Assembly: GCF_004359215.1 (NCBI RefSeq)
Contig: NW_027152031.1
Coordinates: 671,252 to 735,251 of the forward strand
Reading direction: 5' to 3'
Source: Bremia lactucae
Taxonomy: Eukaryota; Oomycota; Peronosporomycetes; Peronosporales; Peronosporaceae
Length of the DNA stretch: 64,000 bases
Program-made: the position numbers and the translations under genes
Shown: in pieces, positions 9,640 to 19,960 of the stretch
Layout of the letters: each line of letters starts with the position of its first letter
How positions within the stretch are numbered: position 1 is the first letter of the stretch
The notes under the pieces: model-generated
Databases searched by the model: none
What the model saw: the letters and a program-made list of their open reading frames with translations, nothing else
What the model was told of the DNA's origin: nothing

Positions 9640-10591
9640 TTTACGCGAATTTCGAAGAGGGCAGGCAGGGCGTAAATCGTTCGTGCTTCCGCACATATAA
9701 CATCTACGGATGGTCTTATGCTGTTCTACAGCTTGAAGAGCCTCTTCTTCTTCCTTAACGAGGCTTAAATCCGTAGGTCCGCTCTATTAGACGGAACCCA
9801 TGTGCTCGAAGAGCTTGTTCGGTAGACAGGCGTGCTAACGCGAGCAGACTCAAAGTCAAACTCGGCGCGTAGCGCTATGGTAACTGCCTCTTCGAACTTA
9901 GCCGGATGAGATCGGAACAATTCCGTCCGGGCAACGCCCTCATTGAGACCCCCCATAAAGATGGTCACTACAATTGCTTCTTGCACCGGGTCTTGATGCA
10001 TAGATGCAATGAGAGTTCTCAACTCCTGGACAAAGTCCCCTAGGGTTCTTTTACCCTGTCGAGTCGCTAGGAGCCGTGCTCGCATGCGAAAAGCCTGATC
10101 AGGCGGTGCAAACATGCTCGTCATTTGCTATTTTAGCGAATCCCATGAGGGAAAAGCGTCGTTTATGGACGTGCTGCACTGCACGATAGTTGCCACTCCA
10201 TGGCTCTACCTCCAAGTTTGGAAATGGCCATAGCCACCTTCTGCCGTTCTGATAAGAACAAGGCGGAATCAATCGAATTTTCCATCTGCTTAATCCAAAA
10301 AGGGAGATTTTCTCCCTCTTTTCCCTCGAATGTTTTCACATTAACAATTAGAGGGCGAGCCCTCGGCTCTGAGCCAGGTACAGAGATGTACCGGGTTGGC
10401 ATAGATGCCGCTAAATGGTCCTGTATCTGACTGATCAGGGAGGCTTCGTACCGCATGAAGGCTTCAGCCTTGCATGCAGGACCTCTTGTCCCTGGGAGAT
10501 AATAAATTCCACGTGCTCAAGCCCGAATAAGTTTTTTGAGCTTGTCGTAAGCGGCCTGTCGCGCTTCTGACAATTCTGGAACCTCTTCCAT
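9640..10591 (-). pseudogene. gag: Family B gag, broken (B1)
   Basis: Starts ATG 10591-10589 (MEEVPELSEA). Capsid-like helices follow at 10456-10163 (VKTFEGKEGENLPFWIKQME) and 10124-9765 (MRARLLATRQGKRTLGDFVQ). The nucleocapsid knuckle at about 9712-9665 reads CYMCGSTNDLRPAC: spacing is right for CCHC, but the His is Asp, whereas B3 keeps His. There are frameshifts near 10490 and 10140. Confidence 0.75.
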
Positions 10592-10640
10592 TTTCGTGAG
10601 AAATTAGTCTTTTAAAGACTCAGGCGTAGATTGACTACTA

Positions 10641-10649
10641 GTACTACCA
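10641..10649 (-). other. Primer-binding site, family B (B1)
   Basis: TGGTAGTAC on the - strand two bases inside the 5' LTR end. It differs at one base from the TGGTAGCAC found in B2, B3, A and C. Confidence 0.5.
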
Positions 10650-10651
10650 AG

Positions 10652-11158
10652 TGTAGCGGACCTACCTCGCTCCTAAAGTCAGGGATAGACTTTCAGACTC
10701 AGAGAGTCACTTAGTTTTATTGAACTAATGGGTTTAACAACTCAGGGAGTCGTACAAGCTATAAAAGCTTAAGGAATCCTAGTTCAAGGAATTCAGGGGT
10801 TCGTAGAACCAAGTGGCAACTCGTGCCCAAGACGATATACCTTAGAAAGGCTACTATCTCTTACAGATCAATGCGCAAGCCTTAGGAAGGCACTTAACGC
10901 TTTAAGATCAAAACGAAAACTAAACTTTATTTAATTATTTAAATCTGAAAACCTTACCCTAGCTTATTAAAATAGATTTTGGCCGCCAGATTTTTACCTG
11001 GCGGCGACCACATTTTTACCTGGCGGCGACCACATTTGTTACCCATAATAAAATGGAATTTAAGTAACTAACTATTTTAAAATTAGATAAAAGGTATTTT
11101 ACCCATAAAGTAAATGTACCACAACAACGGTTCTCCAACCGATGTGTGCCCCATTACA
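10652..11158 (-). repeat. Family B LTR 2, shared by B1 and B2
   Basis: 507 bp, same termini as LTR 1. It serves as 5' LTR of B1 and 3' LTR of B2. A ~23-bp unit ending GGCGGCGACCACAT is repeated in tandem near 10984-11035, so it is longer than LTR 1. Confidence 0.85.
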
Positions 11159-11167
11159 CCCTCCCCC
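11159..11167 (-). other. Polypurine tract of B2
   Basis: GGGGGAGGG on the - strand, directly next to LTR 2. Confidence 0.7.
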
Positions 11168-11271
11168 ATCAGACTGTTGACACCGAGTGACAACATTCGC
11201 TTCATTTCCTCTTTGAGGTTGGAACCTAAACAGCTAACAGTTTGGTTGTGTGTTTTCCATTCCTTTGTCTA

Positions 11272-12545
11272 ATGACAATCAAGCGTGAGTCACAGACTCT
11301 GAGCACCTTCCTCGACGATGAGGGAATGGTGGACTCTCTCAGAGGAGGAGGAAAAAAGCGGCGTTCGCTCACGCCTTCTCCTCCGGACGAACGTCGGCGA
11401 GCCCCGAATCCGTTCCCAGAACGTGGTGCCGTTGATGTCTAACTGCATTGAGCAGGATACGGAACCCTGAGTCCAACATCATTCCGATTCCGCTCGATGA
11501 AGAGCAAGAGCAGATAATCCTCATAGAGGAAAGAGCTCGTCGTCGGGCTGCCGAGATAGCGAAAGCTAAAACTCATAGTGAAAAAAGATTCACCCCGCTT
11601 AGTGCGGACGAGCGTCTCAAAGAGGTAGCGGGTCACAGCTTGGGCACCTGGATCTCCGGTGACCCGGCGAGGACGCCGAAGGAGATTGCTGCCCCCGACG
11701 CTCTTCATGAGCAATACCTTACGCCAAAGGTAATGACGCGAAGCCAGTATCTGACGCGTTTACGCGATCAAGCCCGTGGGGCTTCGGTGACCTTCATGAG
11801 GGAAATTCCGATCATTTTGTTTCCAAACGAAACAAGGAATGAAAACGAAGTCTCATTTGAGAACTGGGTCCACCGGGCCCGCCGACTTCGTAATATTTGG
11901 AATATTAGAGTCTGCGGATAGAGGTGATGTTCGTTTGGAACGGAAGCTTCGCTTCGATTTCGCTAAGCTTAAGGCCAAAGGCAGCCGATATTTCAGTGCT
12001 TCGGTTACCCGTACAACCATGGATCGAAGCCGCACTGAGGCTATAGATCCACCTTATCCCATTTTTAGTGGTGGAAGCGTCGTTTGACGCGAGTTGACCC
12101 TGAGCTTGGCGCTCAAAAACGTCAACGGCGTACGGGCAATCTTGCCGAAGAGGTACCTCAAACTCCCCAAGAGTTATCAGAAGAGGGGTACCCTAGCCAC
12201 TTCAACAGATACTGGTATTGACCCTTGCGACGACGTCGCTTTAAAAGTTTTTCCACATGTAACTGAAGGTTCATACGCACATCGATCAGCGCGGGAGGGG
12301 GGCGAAATTTCGGCGGAAGCATTTGATGCTCTACGGCTCAGGGGCAATTTCTTCGTGAGGTCCTTGCTCGGTTTGAGAGCTCTTTTGAGGCGGTTCTGGA
12401 CCGTCTTTCGACGCTGGAGAGTCAGCAGCCTCGTTTAGAGGGCCAGCTGAACATCCTGGTGAGGTTGCAGCAATCTGAGGCACGGCCGCCTGTCTTGGCG
12501 CAAGCGCCTTCAAGTCCACGTGAGAAGGGTCCCGATATGGCTTAA
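11272..12545 (+). pseudogene. Antisense reading region of family B (B2)
   Basis: Base-for-base copy of 4126-5399 at an offset of 7146, including the same frameshifts. It begins with ATG at 11272 and overlaps the end of pol on the opposite strand. Confidence 0.5.
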
Positions 12546-13681
12546 GCAAGCCAACGTAAGACACTGGGTGTGTATGCAGCTTGCTGGGAAGGTTTAGCGT
12601 ATAAGCTAGGCCTTTCTTGGCCATGGTCCAATAAAGCGCGGGCGCAATTTGGTCTTGAAGACCGCGGAAACCAAGTTGGTGGGTATGTTTTTAGCGTTTA
12701 GTAAAACTCGGTCTCCTACCATATAAGAATTAATACAGCTTTTGCCTTTGGCATCTGCTTGTTCTTTTCGTTTGTCTTGGCTATCAGCCATCGTATCCCT
12801 TACATGTCTTAAGACGCGAGAAACTCGCTTACGTGTTTCCGAACGGTTACAGGGCTGATATCAGCAAGCCTATCGGCCAATTCTCCCCACCAAGCCCTGA
12901 ACCACGCAGTGGTATCGTTAGTGGAACGCGCAGGTGGGTAAGAGCGTTTATGTAGAACGGAGTATAGCCTGTAGAGGCATGTATAGCGTTACTTAACGCA
13001 AATTCCACTACTGGGAGCATGGAGCTCCAGCGCTTTGGTGTCTGAGCCACACGCTGCGTAAAACGTCTTCAATGACGCAATTGACACGTTCAGTTTGACC
13101 ATCGGTATGCGGACGGTCCGCAGTGGGCATATCCAACCTGGTGCCAAGCACTCGGAAAATTGATTTCCAGAATTTACCCGTGAAACGGGGATCCCGATCA
13201 GAAACAATTGCCAGTGGCAAACCATGTTGTCGAAGCACGCGATCTATAAACAGCTTCGCTGTACCCTCTCTAACAATGGAATCCGGCACGGCCGCTAAGT
13301 GAGCCATTTTGCTCAAACGGTCAACAAAGACCAATTAACCGGAGTTACCGGCTGAATTTTTCGGTAGCCCAAAAACAAAATCCATACTTATAGACTCCCA
13401 GCATCCGATGGGGACGGGAAGACTCGCCAGTGGCGCAGCAGCATGTGCCGAGGGTTTTTAAACCGTTGGCACGTTTCGCATGTGCAAACATATGTGCTGA
13501 CCCATTTATAAAGTTTGGGCCACCAATAACTCTGGCTGATAGAGCCGTAGGTCTTTTCTCTACCGAGATGACCACCAAGGACGGTATCGTGTGCCTCATA
13601 GAGGATCCGGTTCTTCAAATCCTCATCATGAGGAACAGCGACACGCGGAGGGTCCGCGGTGTCTGTGCAATAAAGCAACAC
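12331..13681 (-). pseudogene. Family B integrase, broken (B2)
   Basis: Identical to the B1 integrase (offset 7146): zinc module, D-D-E core blocks and GPY/F-like module in the same broken frames, ending in the same proline-rich tail and without a chromodomain. Confidence 0.8.
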
Positions 13682-13785
13682 GTCGTTATCGATAGAAAAT
13701 TGATGTAACCGTGCAGCAAACGTGCCGGTAATTTAATACCCGAATCCGAGTTCTTGGCTCGGCTCGTAGCCGAGCTACACACTGT

Positions 13786-14427
13786 TCATCCTTGGCGTAA
13801 GCCGAACGGATTATTTCAGGAATAGGTGACGAGATAGTCGTTGAATGAGAAAGCTCAAAATCCGGCCTGCTTGATTAAGCATCGGCCAAAGCATTTTGCT
13901 TGCCGGGTTTATACTTCACCTCGAAGTTGTATTCCGCAAAAAAGAAAAGCCACCAAGCCATTCTCTGTGAGAGATGGGACGACTTGGTCGCGTGCGTAAT
14001 GACGCGTGATCTGTATAAATCACAAACGGCTTAGAGCCGAGCAGATGAACTCTGAATTTGACGAGATCATACTTCATAGCAAGTAACTCTTTGTCATGAA
14101 CTGGGTAGTTTTTCTCCGCAGCTTTAAGCTGTCTAGACTCGAACGCAATATCGCGTTCGTGCCCATCATCATCTGTGTGTAACAGAGCACTGCCAATGGC
14201 AAAATCTGATGCGTCACAGACGACACTGAAATGCCAATTTGGGTTTGGCAGTGCCAGAATCGGGGCATGGATAAGACTATCCTTAGCTGCTCGAAAAGCA
14301 TTATTTTCGGTGCTAGTCCAGCACCATTCTGTATCCTTTTAAGGAGATTAGATAATGGCCTAGCCATTTCAGCGTAAGTTTCGCAATATATGTGTAGATA
14401 ATTGGCGAGACCCAACCACTTACGCAA
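13786..14427 (-). pseudogene. Family B RNase H, broken (B2)
   Basis: Identical to the B1 RNase H region, with the same frameshifts. Confidence 0.7.
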
Positions 14428-14433
14428 ATCCTT

Positions 14434-15359
14434 TTAGTTTTTAGGAACCGGCCAATCTACTATGTATTTTACCTTAGCGGGATCCGCTCTAAGGCCTCGC
14501 TTTCCAATGAAGCATCCTAAAAAAGGAACTTCGTCTGCGCCAAAAAGGCATTTAGATGCATTGGCATACAATTTGTTTGTGCGCATGCATTTGAGCACTG
14601 CTCGCAAATGGTCTAAATGGTTTTCCATATCCAACCGACCCTGCTCTGCACGACTATCGACAAAATTATCATGAAAATAAGTCTGTGCATAACCTTGATG
14701 AGGGTGGAACAGTTGCGTCACTAGACAATTAATTATCGCCGGGGCGTTGGAAAGCCTTTGTGGCAATACAACCATACCGCTTGGGGTGCTAACCGCTGTA
14801 AGTGGGATATCGTTAGCTCGCATGAGCAATTGATAGTAACTATCGACTAAGTCCAATGCACTTTACATTGTACATCCCACCAAATTATTCTAAAATCCTT
14901 TCTACGAATGGGGGTTTATGCTGGTATAGTGACAGCATTAAGCTTATTATAAACATGTACAATGCGCCATTTACAATTTGGCTTTTTGACACAAAATGTC
15001 GGTGTCAAATGAGGAGATTTGCTCTCTCGTACCATTCCAGCCTCGTGCTTAGCACGGAAGAAATCGTCAATGACGTCACACTGCTCCCTTGGTAAAGGCC
15101 ATCGTCTTGTGACACAGTATTTGGTTCCCGGAACTAAGTCAATTTCATGACGAACACCTCTATCCGGAGGTAAAACAGATGGTGGGTTATTACATACCAC
15201 ATCTTGGAATTGCTCAATCAAGGAATAAAAGGGATCTGTAGAATCTTTAAGGATCGATGACCTATTTCGCGCACTAAGTGCAGCTTTTGTGTCATCCAGG
15301 ACAGCTTCGTCAAGAAGGGACGATGAGTTTAACTCAACCATAGGTCGAACGACCACCAT
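14434..15359 (-). pseudogene. Family B reverse transcriptase, active site lost (B2)
   Basis: Identical to the B1 RT, including the YFHD substitution at the catalytic box (14668-14679) and the frame break near 14870-14915. Confidence 0.85.
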
Positions 15360-15399
15360 TTCAGATAAGTCGCCAGCTTTTCAGACTTAACCGCACTCA

Positions 15400-16206
15400 T
15401 CAAAAGACATTTCGTCTAGCTCTAAAAGAGCATGTCGAAGGGATTGCTGCAAGGCTAACTTCCCCCTCAATGTTACCGGTTACGCCATTTACAAGCGTAT
15501 GTACTTGCTCACTCGTAGCACTATGTGAGGGTATACACGCTTCGTGTCCATCCTGTCTCGGAGTGGAGACAATACGCCTCTTAGAGGCCGACACATTCAC
15601 GTCCCCGGGTTTTCCAGCCTGTATTGGTTCTATACAAGACATGGTGTCTAATTTGACATCCGACAAGGAGTTAGGTAACTTAACTTATCCAGCGAACGTT
15701 TACGTGTCGCTTCACGTACATTAGGAAGGTTTGACCCAAAAAGCCCTGGCGAAGCGCCAATAGTCACTATTGACACTCAGTATGGTTCCACCTCGGCCAC
15801 CGCACTCGGTGGACTAAGACGTGCCACTCCACGTATCTCAGGGATATTGCACCCTTGAGGTCCTGGCAAACCGCCAACAGTGTCACTACTGACACTCAGT
15901 ATGATGCCACCTCGGCCGACCATACTCGGTGGACTTAGACGTGCCATCCACGTATCTCAGGGATATTGCACCCTTGATGATTTGGTCTTAGGCCAACAAT
16001 GCTTTCAGCATTTAGTGAATCGTTATTATAACGAGTGTCACTCGACGGAGTACGTGCCGTTCCACTTATTTCTGCTGAGTCGGGCTCAGAATTATTTTTT
16101 TTAACATTAAAGTTTACTAACTCAGATTTGCCAATGTCTAAAACACTGACAGACTCATTCAATGATCCGCGCCAATAGCGCTTTTGTTGCCTAGCAAAGG
16201 TGGGTT
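15400..16206 (-). pseudogene. Family B protease-RT linker (B2)
   Basis: Same spacer as B1, including the 119-bp two-copy repeat at 15744-15979. Confidence 0.5.
15744..15979. repeat. Two-copy 119-bp direct repeat (B2)
   Basis: Identical to 8598-8833. Confidence 0.85.
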
Positions 16207-16245
16207 CATGACTCTCCAAAACTTTGCTAGGATCATTGCGCGTAG

Positions 16246-16576
16246 CGCCTAAGGTCTAAGACCTCCAATCGATCCATGGCTCATGGTGTTCTAACCAGGC
16301 CATACCAAGGATAAGATCATATCTCGAATCCAAATCAAGGACGAGACAGCTTTCTATACTGTCAAAGTCCAGAAACTTTATACCTAAGTTCAATGGAACT
16401 TTGGGAACAGTGACACGAGTCCCAGTCGCTAAGCGAAACGTGATTGTATCACTTCATGCGCTCTAAGCGCCTCAACGTATTGTTGACTTCCTTCAAGGGA
16501 AAGGCGTCGAGCATAATTGCAGATGATCCTGAGTCAATTAAATCGACCGCGGCTTATCAATGCCCTTTACAGTCGC
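16246..16576 (-). pseudogene. Family B protease, broken (B2)
   Basis: Identical to the B1 protease, with the DSGSS block near 16545 and the same stops. Confidence 0.65.
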
Positions 16577-16785
16577 TTGAGCGACTAGCAAGCCAGGCTT
16601 GTATTCTCGCCCCGTGCCATTGAGCACCGAGCTAATTGGGGCTAGGTTCTCTTTATTCTCACCTCCTTGAGGTTCAACAGAGCCTAGGTCTTCCCCAGTA
16701 GGGTGCACCGCACCTACTGGGTATCGACGTTTTCCCGCACCGTACCAGATCTCTGGTATAGGTCGGAGTTAGAGCTCTTTCGAGC

Positions 16786-17730
16786 TTTACGCGAATTTCG
16801 AAGAGGGCAGGCAGGGCGTAAATCGTTCGTGCTTCCGCACATATAACATCTACGGATGGTCTTATGCTGTTCTACAGCTTGAAGAGCCTCTTCTTCTTCC
16901 TTAACGAGGCTTAAATCCGTAGGTCCGCTCTATTAGACGGAACCCATGTGCTCGAAGAGCTTGTTCGGTAGACAGGCGTGCTAACGCGAGCAGACTCAAA
17001 GTCAAACTCGGCGCGTAGCGCTATGGTAACTGCCTCTTCGAACTTAGCCGGATGAGATCGGAACAATTCCGTCCGGGCAACGCCCTCATTGAGACCCCCC
17101 ATAAAGATGGTCACTACAATTGCTTCTTGCACCGGGTCTTAATGCATAGATGCAATGAGAGTCCTCAACTCCTGGACATAGTCCCCTAGGGTTCTTTTAC
17201 CCTGTCGAGTCGCTAGGAGCGTACTCGCATGCGAAAAGCCTGATCAGGCGGTGCAACATGCTCGTCATTTGCTGTTTCAGCGAATCCCATGAAAGAAAAG
17301 CGTCTTTTATCGACGTGCTGCACGATAGTGCCCACTCCATGGCTCTACGTCCATGTTTGGAAATGGCCATAACCACCTTTTGCCGTTCTGTTAAGAACAA
17401 GGCGGAATCAATGGACATTTCCATCTGCTTAATCCAGAAAGGGAGATTTTCTCCCTCTTTTCCCTCAAATGTTTTCATATTTACAGTTAGTGGGCGAGCC
17501 CTCGGCTCTGAGTCAGGTACAGAGATGTACCGGGTTGGCATAGATGCCGCTAAATGGTCCTGTACCTGACCGATAAGGGAGGCTTCGTACCGCATGAAGG
17601 CTTCAAGCCTTGCATGCAGGACCTCTGGTCCCTGGGAGATAATAAATTCCACGTGCTCAAGCCCGAATAAGGATTTGAGCTTGTCATAAGTGGCGCGTTG
17701 CGCTTCTGACAATTCTGGAACCTCTTCCAT
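16786..17730 (-). pseudogene. gag: Family B gag, broken (B2)
   Basis: ATG at 17730-17728 (MEEVPELSEAQRATYDKL). The first 177 codons are open (to about 17197), better preserved than in B1: LFGLEHVEFIISQGPEVLHA, then the FEGKEGENLPFWIKQME block. It then shifts frame near 17230-17270 and stops again near 17135. The zinc knuckle has the same His-to-Asp change as B1. From 17141 rightward it differs from B1 at many positions; to the left the two copies are identical. Confidence 0.75.
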
Positions 17731-17779
17731 TTTCGTGAGAAATTAGTATTTTAAAGACTCAGGCGTAGATTGACTACGA

Positions 17780-17788
17780 GTGCTACCA
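17780..17788 (-). other. Primer-binding site, family B (B2)
   Basis: TGGTAGCAC on the - strand, two bases inside the 5' LTR. Confidence 0.55.
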
Positions 17789-18027
17789 GGTGTAGCGGAG
17801 CTACCTCGCTCCTAAAATCAGAGGAAGACTTTCAGACTCAGAGTCACTTAATTCTATTGAACTAATGGGTTTAATAACTCAGGGAGTCGTACAAGCTATT
17901 GAAGCTTAAGGAATCCTTGTTCAAGGGATTCAGAGGTTCGTAGAACCAAGTGGCAGTTCGTGCCCAAGAGGATATACCTTAGAAAGGCTTCTATCTCTTA
18001 CAGATCAATGCGCAAGCCTTAGGAAGG

Positions 18028-18116
18028 CGTGCCAAAACGTGGGCATTATGCCTTAAGTTGCGCGACCCATATGTCTTTGGGTCGCTGGAGGCTTTCAAAG
18101 CCCGGCTCAAACAGAC
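18028..18116 (+). repeat. Family C gag patch inside a family B LTR
   Basis: Matches C1 gag at about 35516-35604 with a few changes: GTGCCAAAAC, GGGCATT, CCTTAAGTTGCGCGACCCATA, GTCTTTGGGTC and AAAGCCCGGCTCAAACAGAC. In LTR 2 the corresponding point reads straight from GGAAGGC to ACTTAACGC. Confidence 0.85.
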
Positions 18117-18205
18117 TTGACGCTTTAAGATCAGAAGGGAAACTGAACTTTATTTAATTATTTAAATCTAAAAACCTTACCCTAGCTAATTAAAATAGAT
18201 TTTGG

Positions 18206-18226
18206 CCGCCAGATTATATCTGGCGG
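18206..18226. other. Conserved stem-loop in family B LTR
   Basis: CCGCCAGAT, loop TAT, ATCTGGCGG: a 9-bp perfect stem. The same hairpin sits at about 3864-3885 and 10983-11004 with one or two changes, and a decayed form is near 51381-51400. Confidence 0.6.
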
Positions 18227-18362
18227 CGACCACATTTATTACCCATAATAAATGGGATTTAAGTAACTAACTTTTTATTCTATAAATCAGATAAAAGGGT
18301 ATTTACCCATAGAGTAAATGTACCACAACAATGGTTCTCCAATCGATGTGTGCCTCATTACA

Positions 18363-18367
18363 GGTCT
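18363..18367. repeat. Target-site duplication, right copy
   Basis: GGTCT, identical to 3557-3561. The two copies bracket the whole LTR-body-LTR-body-LTR array. Confidence 0.75.
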
Positions 18368-18565
18368 ACACATCCCTAGACAGATATATTTAAAAATATT
18401 AACTACTAAAAATGTAACTAGTATTTTTATGCGCATTTTTTTAATTGTTATTGAGGTTTTGCATTGCATTCAGTTTGCAAGATCTATACGCAATAAAAAA
18501 AATATTCTATTTTGTATTCAGAAAAGCGTATTGTGTAAGAGCACTCGTGCATCGCTTTTATTACG

Positions 18566-18892
18566 ATGGTTGACTACAAGGGGCAGGAGCGCGCCGAAAC
18601 CTTATTGGTACTGTGCTTTGTGGTAATATGCACGCCTGCCTGGATTTATGGCTTCATATACCAAGACTTTTCGTACGCATTTCAAGCTTGGGTGCTAGCA
18701 ACAGTTACAAGCGCCTTGGTACGAACATCTGTAACAAGAGACACGTAGCACTGTTCTAACTTATCACTACACAAATATTGTCAGTTGATCCTTCCAAATT
18801 GGCCATTTTACAATCGTAACCCAATCAAGTGGCTGTCAAGCGTTATGTACGTCAAGAGGGAAACACAAAAGGGAAGCATAAAGACAGAATGA
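18566..18892 (+). CDS. SPCS1: Signal peptidase complex subunit 1 (SPC12 family)
   Basis: Small non-catalytic subunit of the ER signal peptidase complex, which removes signal peptides from secretory proteins. Two exons, 18566-18718 and 18785-18892, with a 66-bp phase-0 intron (GTACGA...TTGTCAG); 86 aa. The N-terminus MVDYKGQERAE matches the family signature MDYKGQ. Two hydrophobic segments at about residues 12-32 and 36-56 form the expected hairpin. The C-terminal cytosolic motif NWPFYNRNPIKWL, also a family hallmark, is reached only by splicing. The start is the ATG directly before DYKGQ. A family B array ends about 200 bp upstream, so its LTR lies in or next to the promoter. No defect is seen. 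Family recognition is firm; subunit function is taken from the family. Confidence 0.9.
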
Positions 18893-18973
18893 AGCGTAAC
18901 TATGCATGATGAAGAAAGGATAGTCTAGCAGTTTGTTCGTAGACGACTTTACTGGACTGATAAGTAAAAACAA
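18893..18973. other. Short spacer between convergent genes
   Basis: 81 bp between the + strand SPC1 gene and the - strand SET/NAP gene, so the two 3' ends nearly meet. Confidence 0.6.
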
Positions 18974-19911
18974 TTATTCCTTGTCTTCACTATCAGCATC
19001 CTCTCCATCACCCACGTCTTCGTCTTCTTCATCTTCCTCGTCCTCATCATCTTCGCCTTCGTCCTAACGTAACCGATATAGTAATAATAATAAACACTGT
19101 TCTAGCCCTTCAGTTAAAGGAGTCAGCACCTACCAACATATAGAACGACACCGGGTTTTTCCACACTTCCTCCTTGATGATCTCAGCTACATCTTGGTCC
19201 CCATCAGTCGATATAAACCACTGCACAAAGCATTCCAATCAAATACCAAAACTACCAATGCAACACACAGATTAAATACCTGAAAGAAAGGATATTTCTC
19301 CGACTCTTCTGTCATGTTTGCCTTATCCTTCCAGAAAATTTCCGAGGCAGTGACCTCCACTTCTTCCCCGTCCTCCGAAAACTTTACTTGCTTCCACAAG
19401 GTCGGTGGCGAAAAGAATGGATTATCTTGGAAGGTCTAAATCAGTCCAAACGCAAAATATTATGCGCCGCACAGTGACTGCATCATAGCTAAAATTCTTA
19501 CCATCTCCATCTTAAAACTTCCATCTTTATTAATGAAATTGACGTCGAACGTTTGCAGTAAACTCATCAGAATTTCGTCATCCTCATTGATGTAGTTGCC
19601 CACAAGAGGATGGTTCATGAACTGCAGCAAAAAAAACATTAATTGACGGCAGCAATATCGAACACGCCGGCGCGTACCACTTGCTTCCAGAAATGGGGGA
19701 TGTCCGCCAGCAATTTGTTGCGCTTAATGTACGTCGGACGCTTTTTGGCATTGTACTTGGTCTCAATGACAAGAATTTCTTTGGCTTGCTCCACATCAAT
19801 CTTTTCAATTTCCTTTTCCACATCTTTCACAGACTCAAGGATATTTTGCACCTTCTCGTCATGTAATTTTTCGTCGGTGCGCTGGCGCTTGGGGGACGGA
19901 GGGTTTGTCAT
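18974..19911 (-). CDS. SET/NAP-type histone chaperone
   Basis: Nucleosome assembly protein family (NAP1/SET), an acidic histone chaperone expected in nucleus and cytoplasm. Five exons on the - strand: 19911-19678, 19621-19502, 19435-19280, 19220-19134, 19063-18974. All junctions are GT-AG, all introns are phase 0, 56-70 bp. Product 228 aa. Residues 10-50 are a charged helix typical of the dimerisation coiled coil. Family blocks are KRPTYIKRNKLLADIPHFW (58-76), FMNHPLVG (79-86), NPFFSPP, YPFFQ|WFIST (exon 3/4 junction) and VWKNPVSFY. The tail 200-228 is almost entirely Asp/Glu. Closer to SET than NAP1 by length and the IPHFW block. No defect seen. Confidence 0.9.
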
Positions 19912-19939
19912 ATATCTCAGCTGTTTTTGAAGTAAATAC

Positions 19940-19960
19940 TTCGCTGAATGATTGGTTTAG
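19940..19960 (-). promoter_or_regulatory. Possible initiator of the SET/NAP gene
   Basis: On the - strand, ACCAATCATTCAGC lies about 35 bp upstream of the ATG. TCATTC resembles the core of the oomycete initiator element, and CCAAT precedes it directly. Motif resemblance only. Confidence 0.3.

Larger units (their letters stand above)
17791..18362 (-). repeat. Family B LTR 3 (5' LTR of B2)
   Basis: 572 bp with the family B termini. It is longer than LTRs 1 and 2 because about 89 bp of family C gag is embedded in it (18028-18116). Confidence 0.85.

Noticed and set aside
18318..18626. 102-codon + strand frame overlapping the SPC1 start
   Set aside because: AT-rich, low-complexity reading in a different frame; it would conflict with the conserved SPC1 start.
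19643..19930. + strand frame opposite exon 1 of the SET/NAP gene
   Set aside because: Shadow of a well-supported spliced gene.
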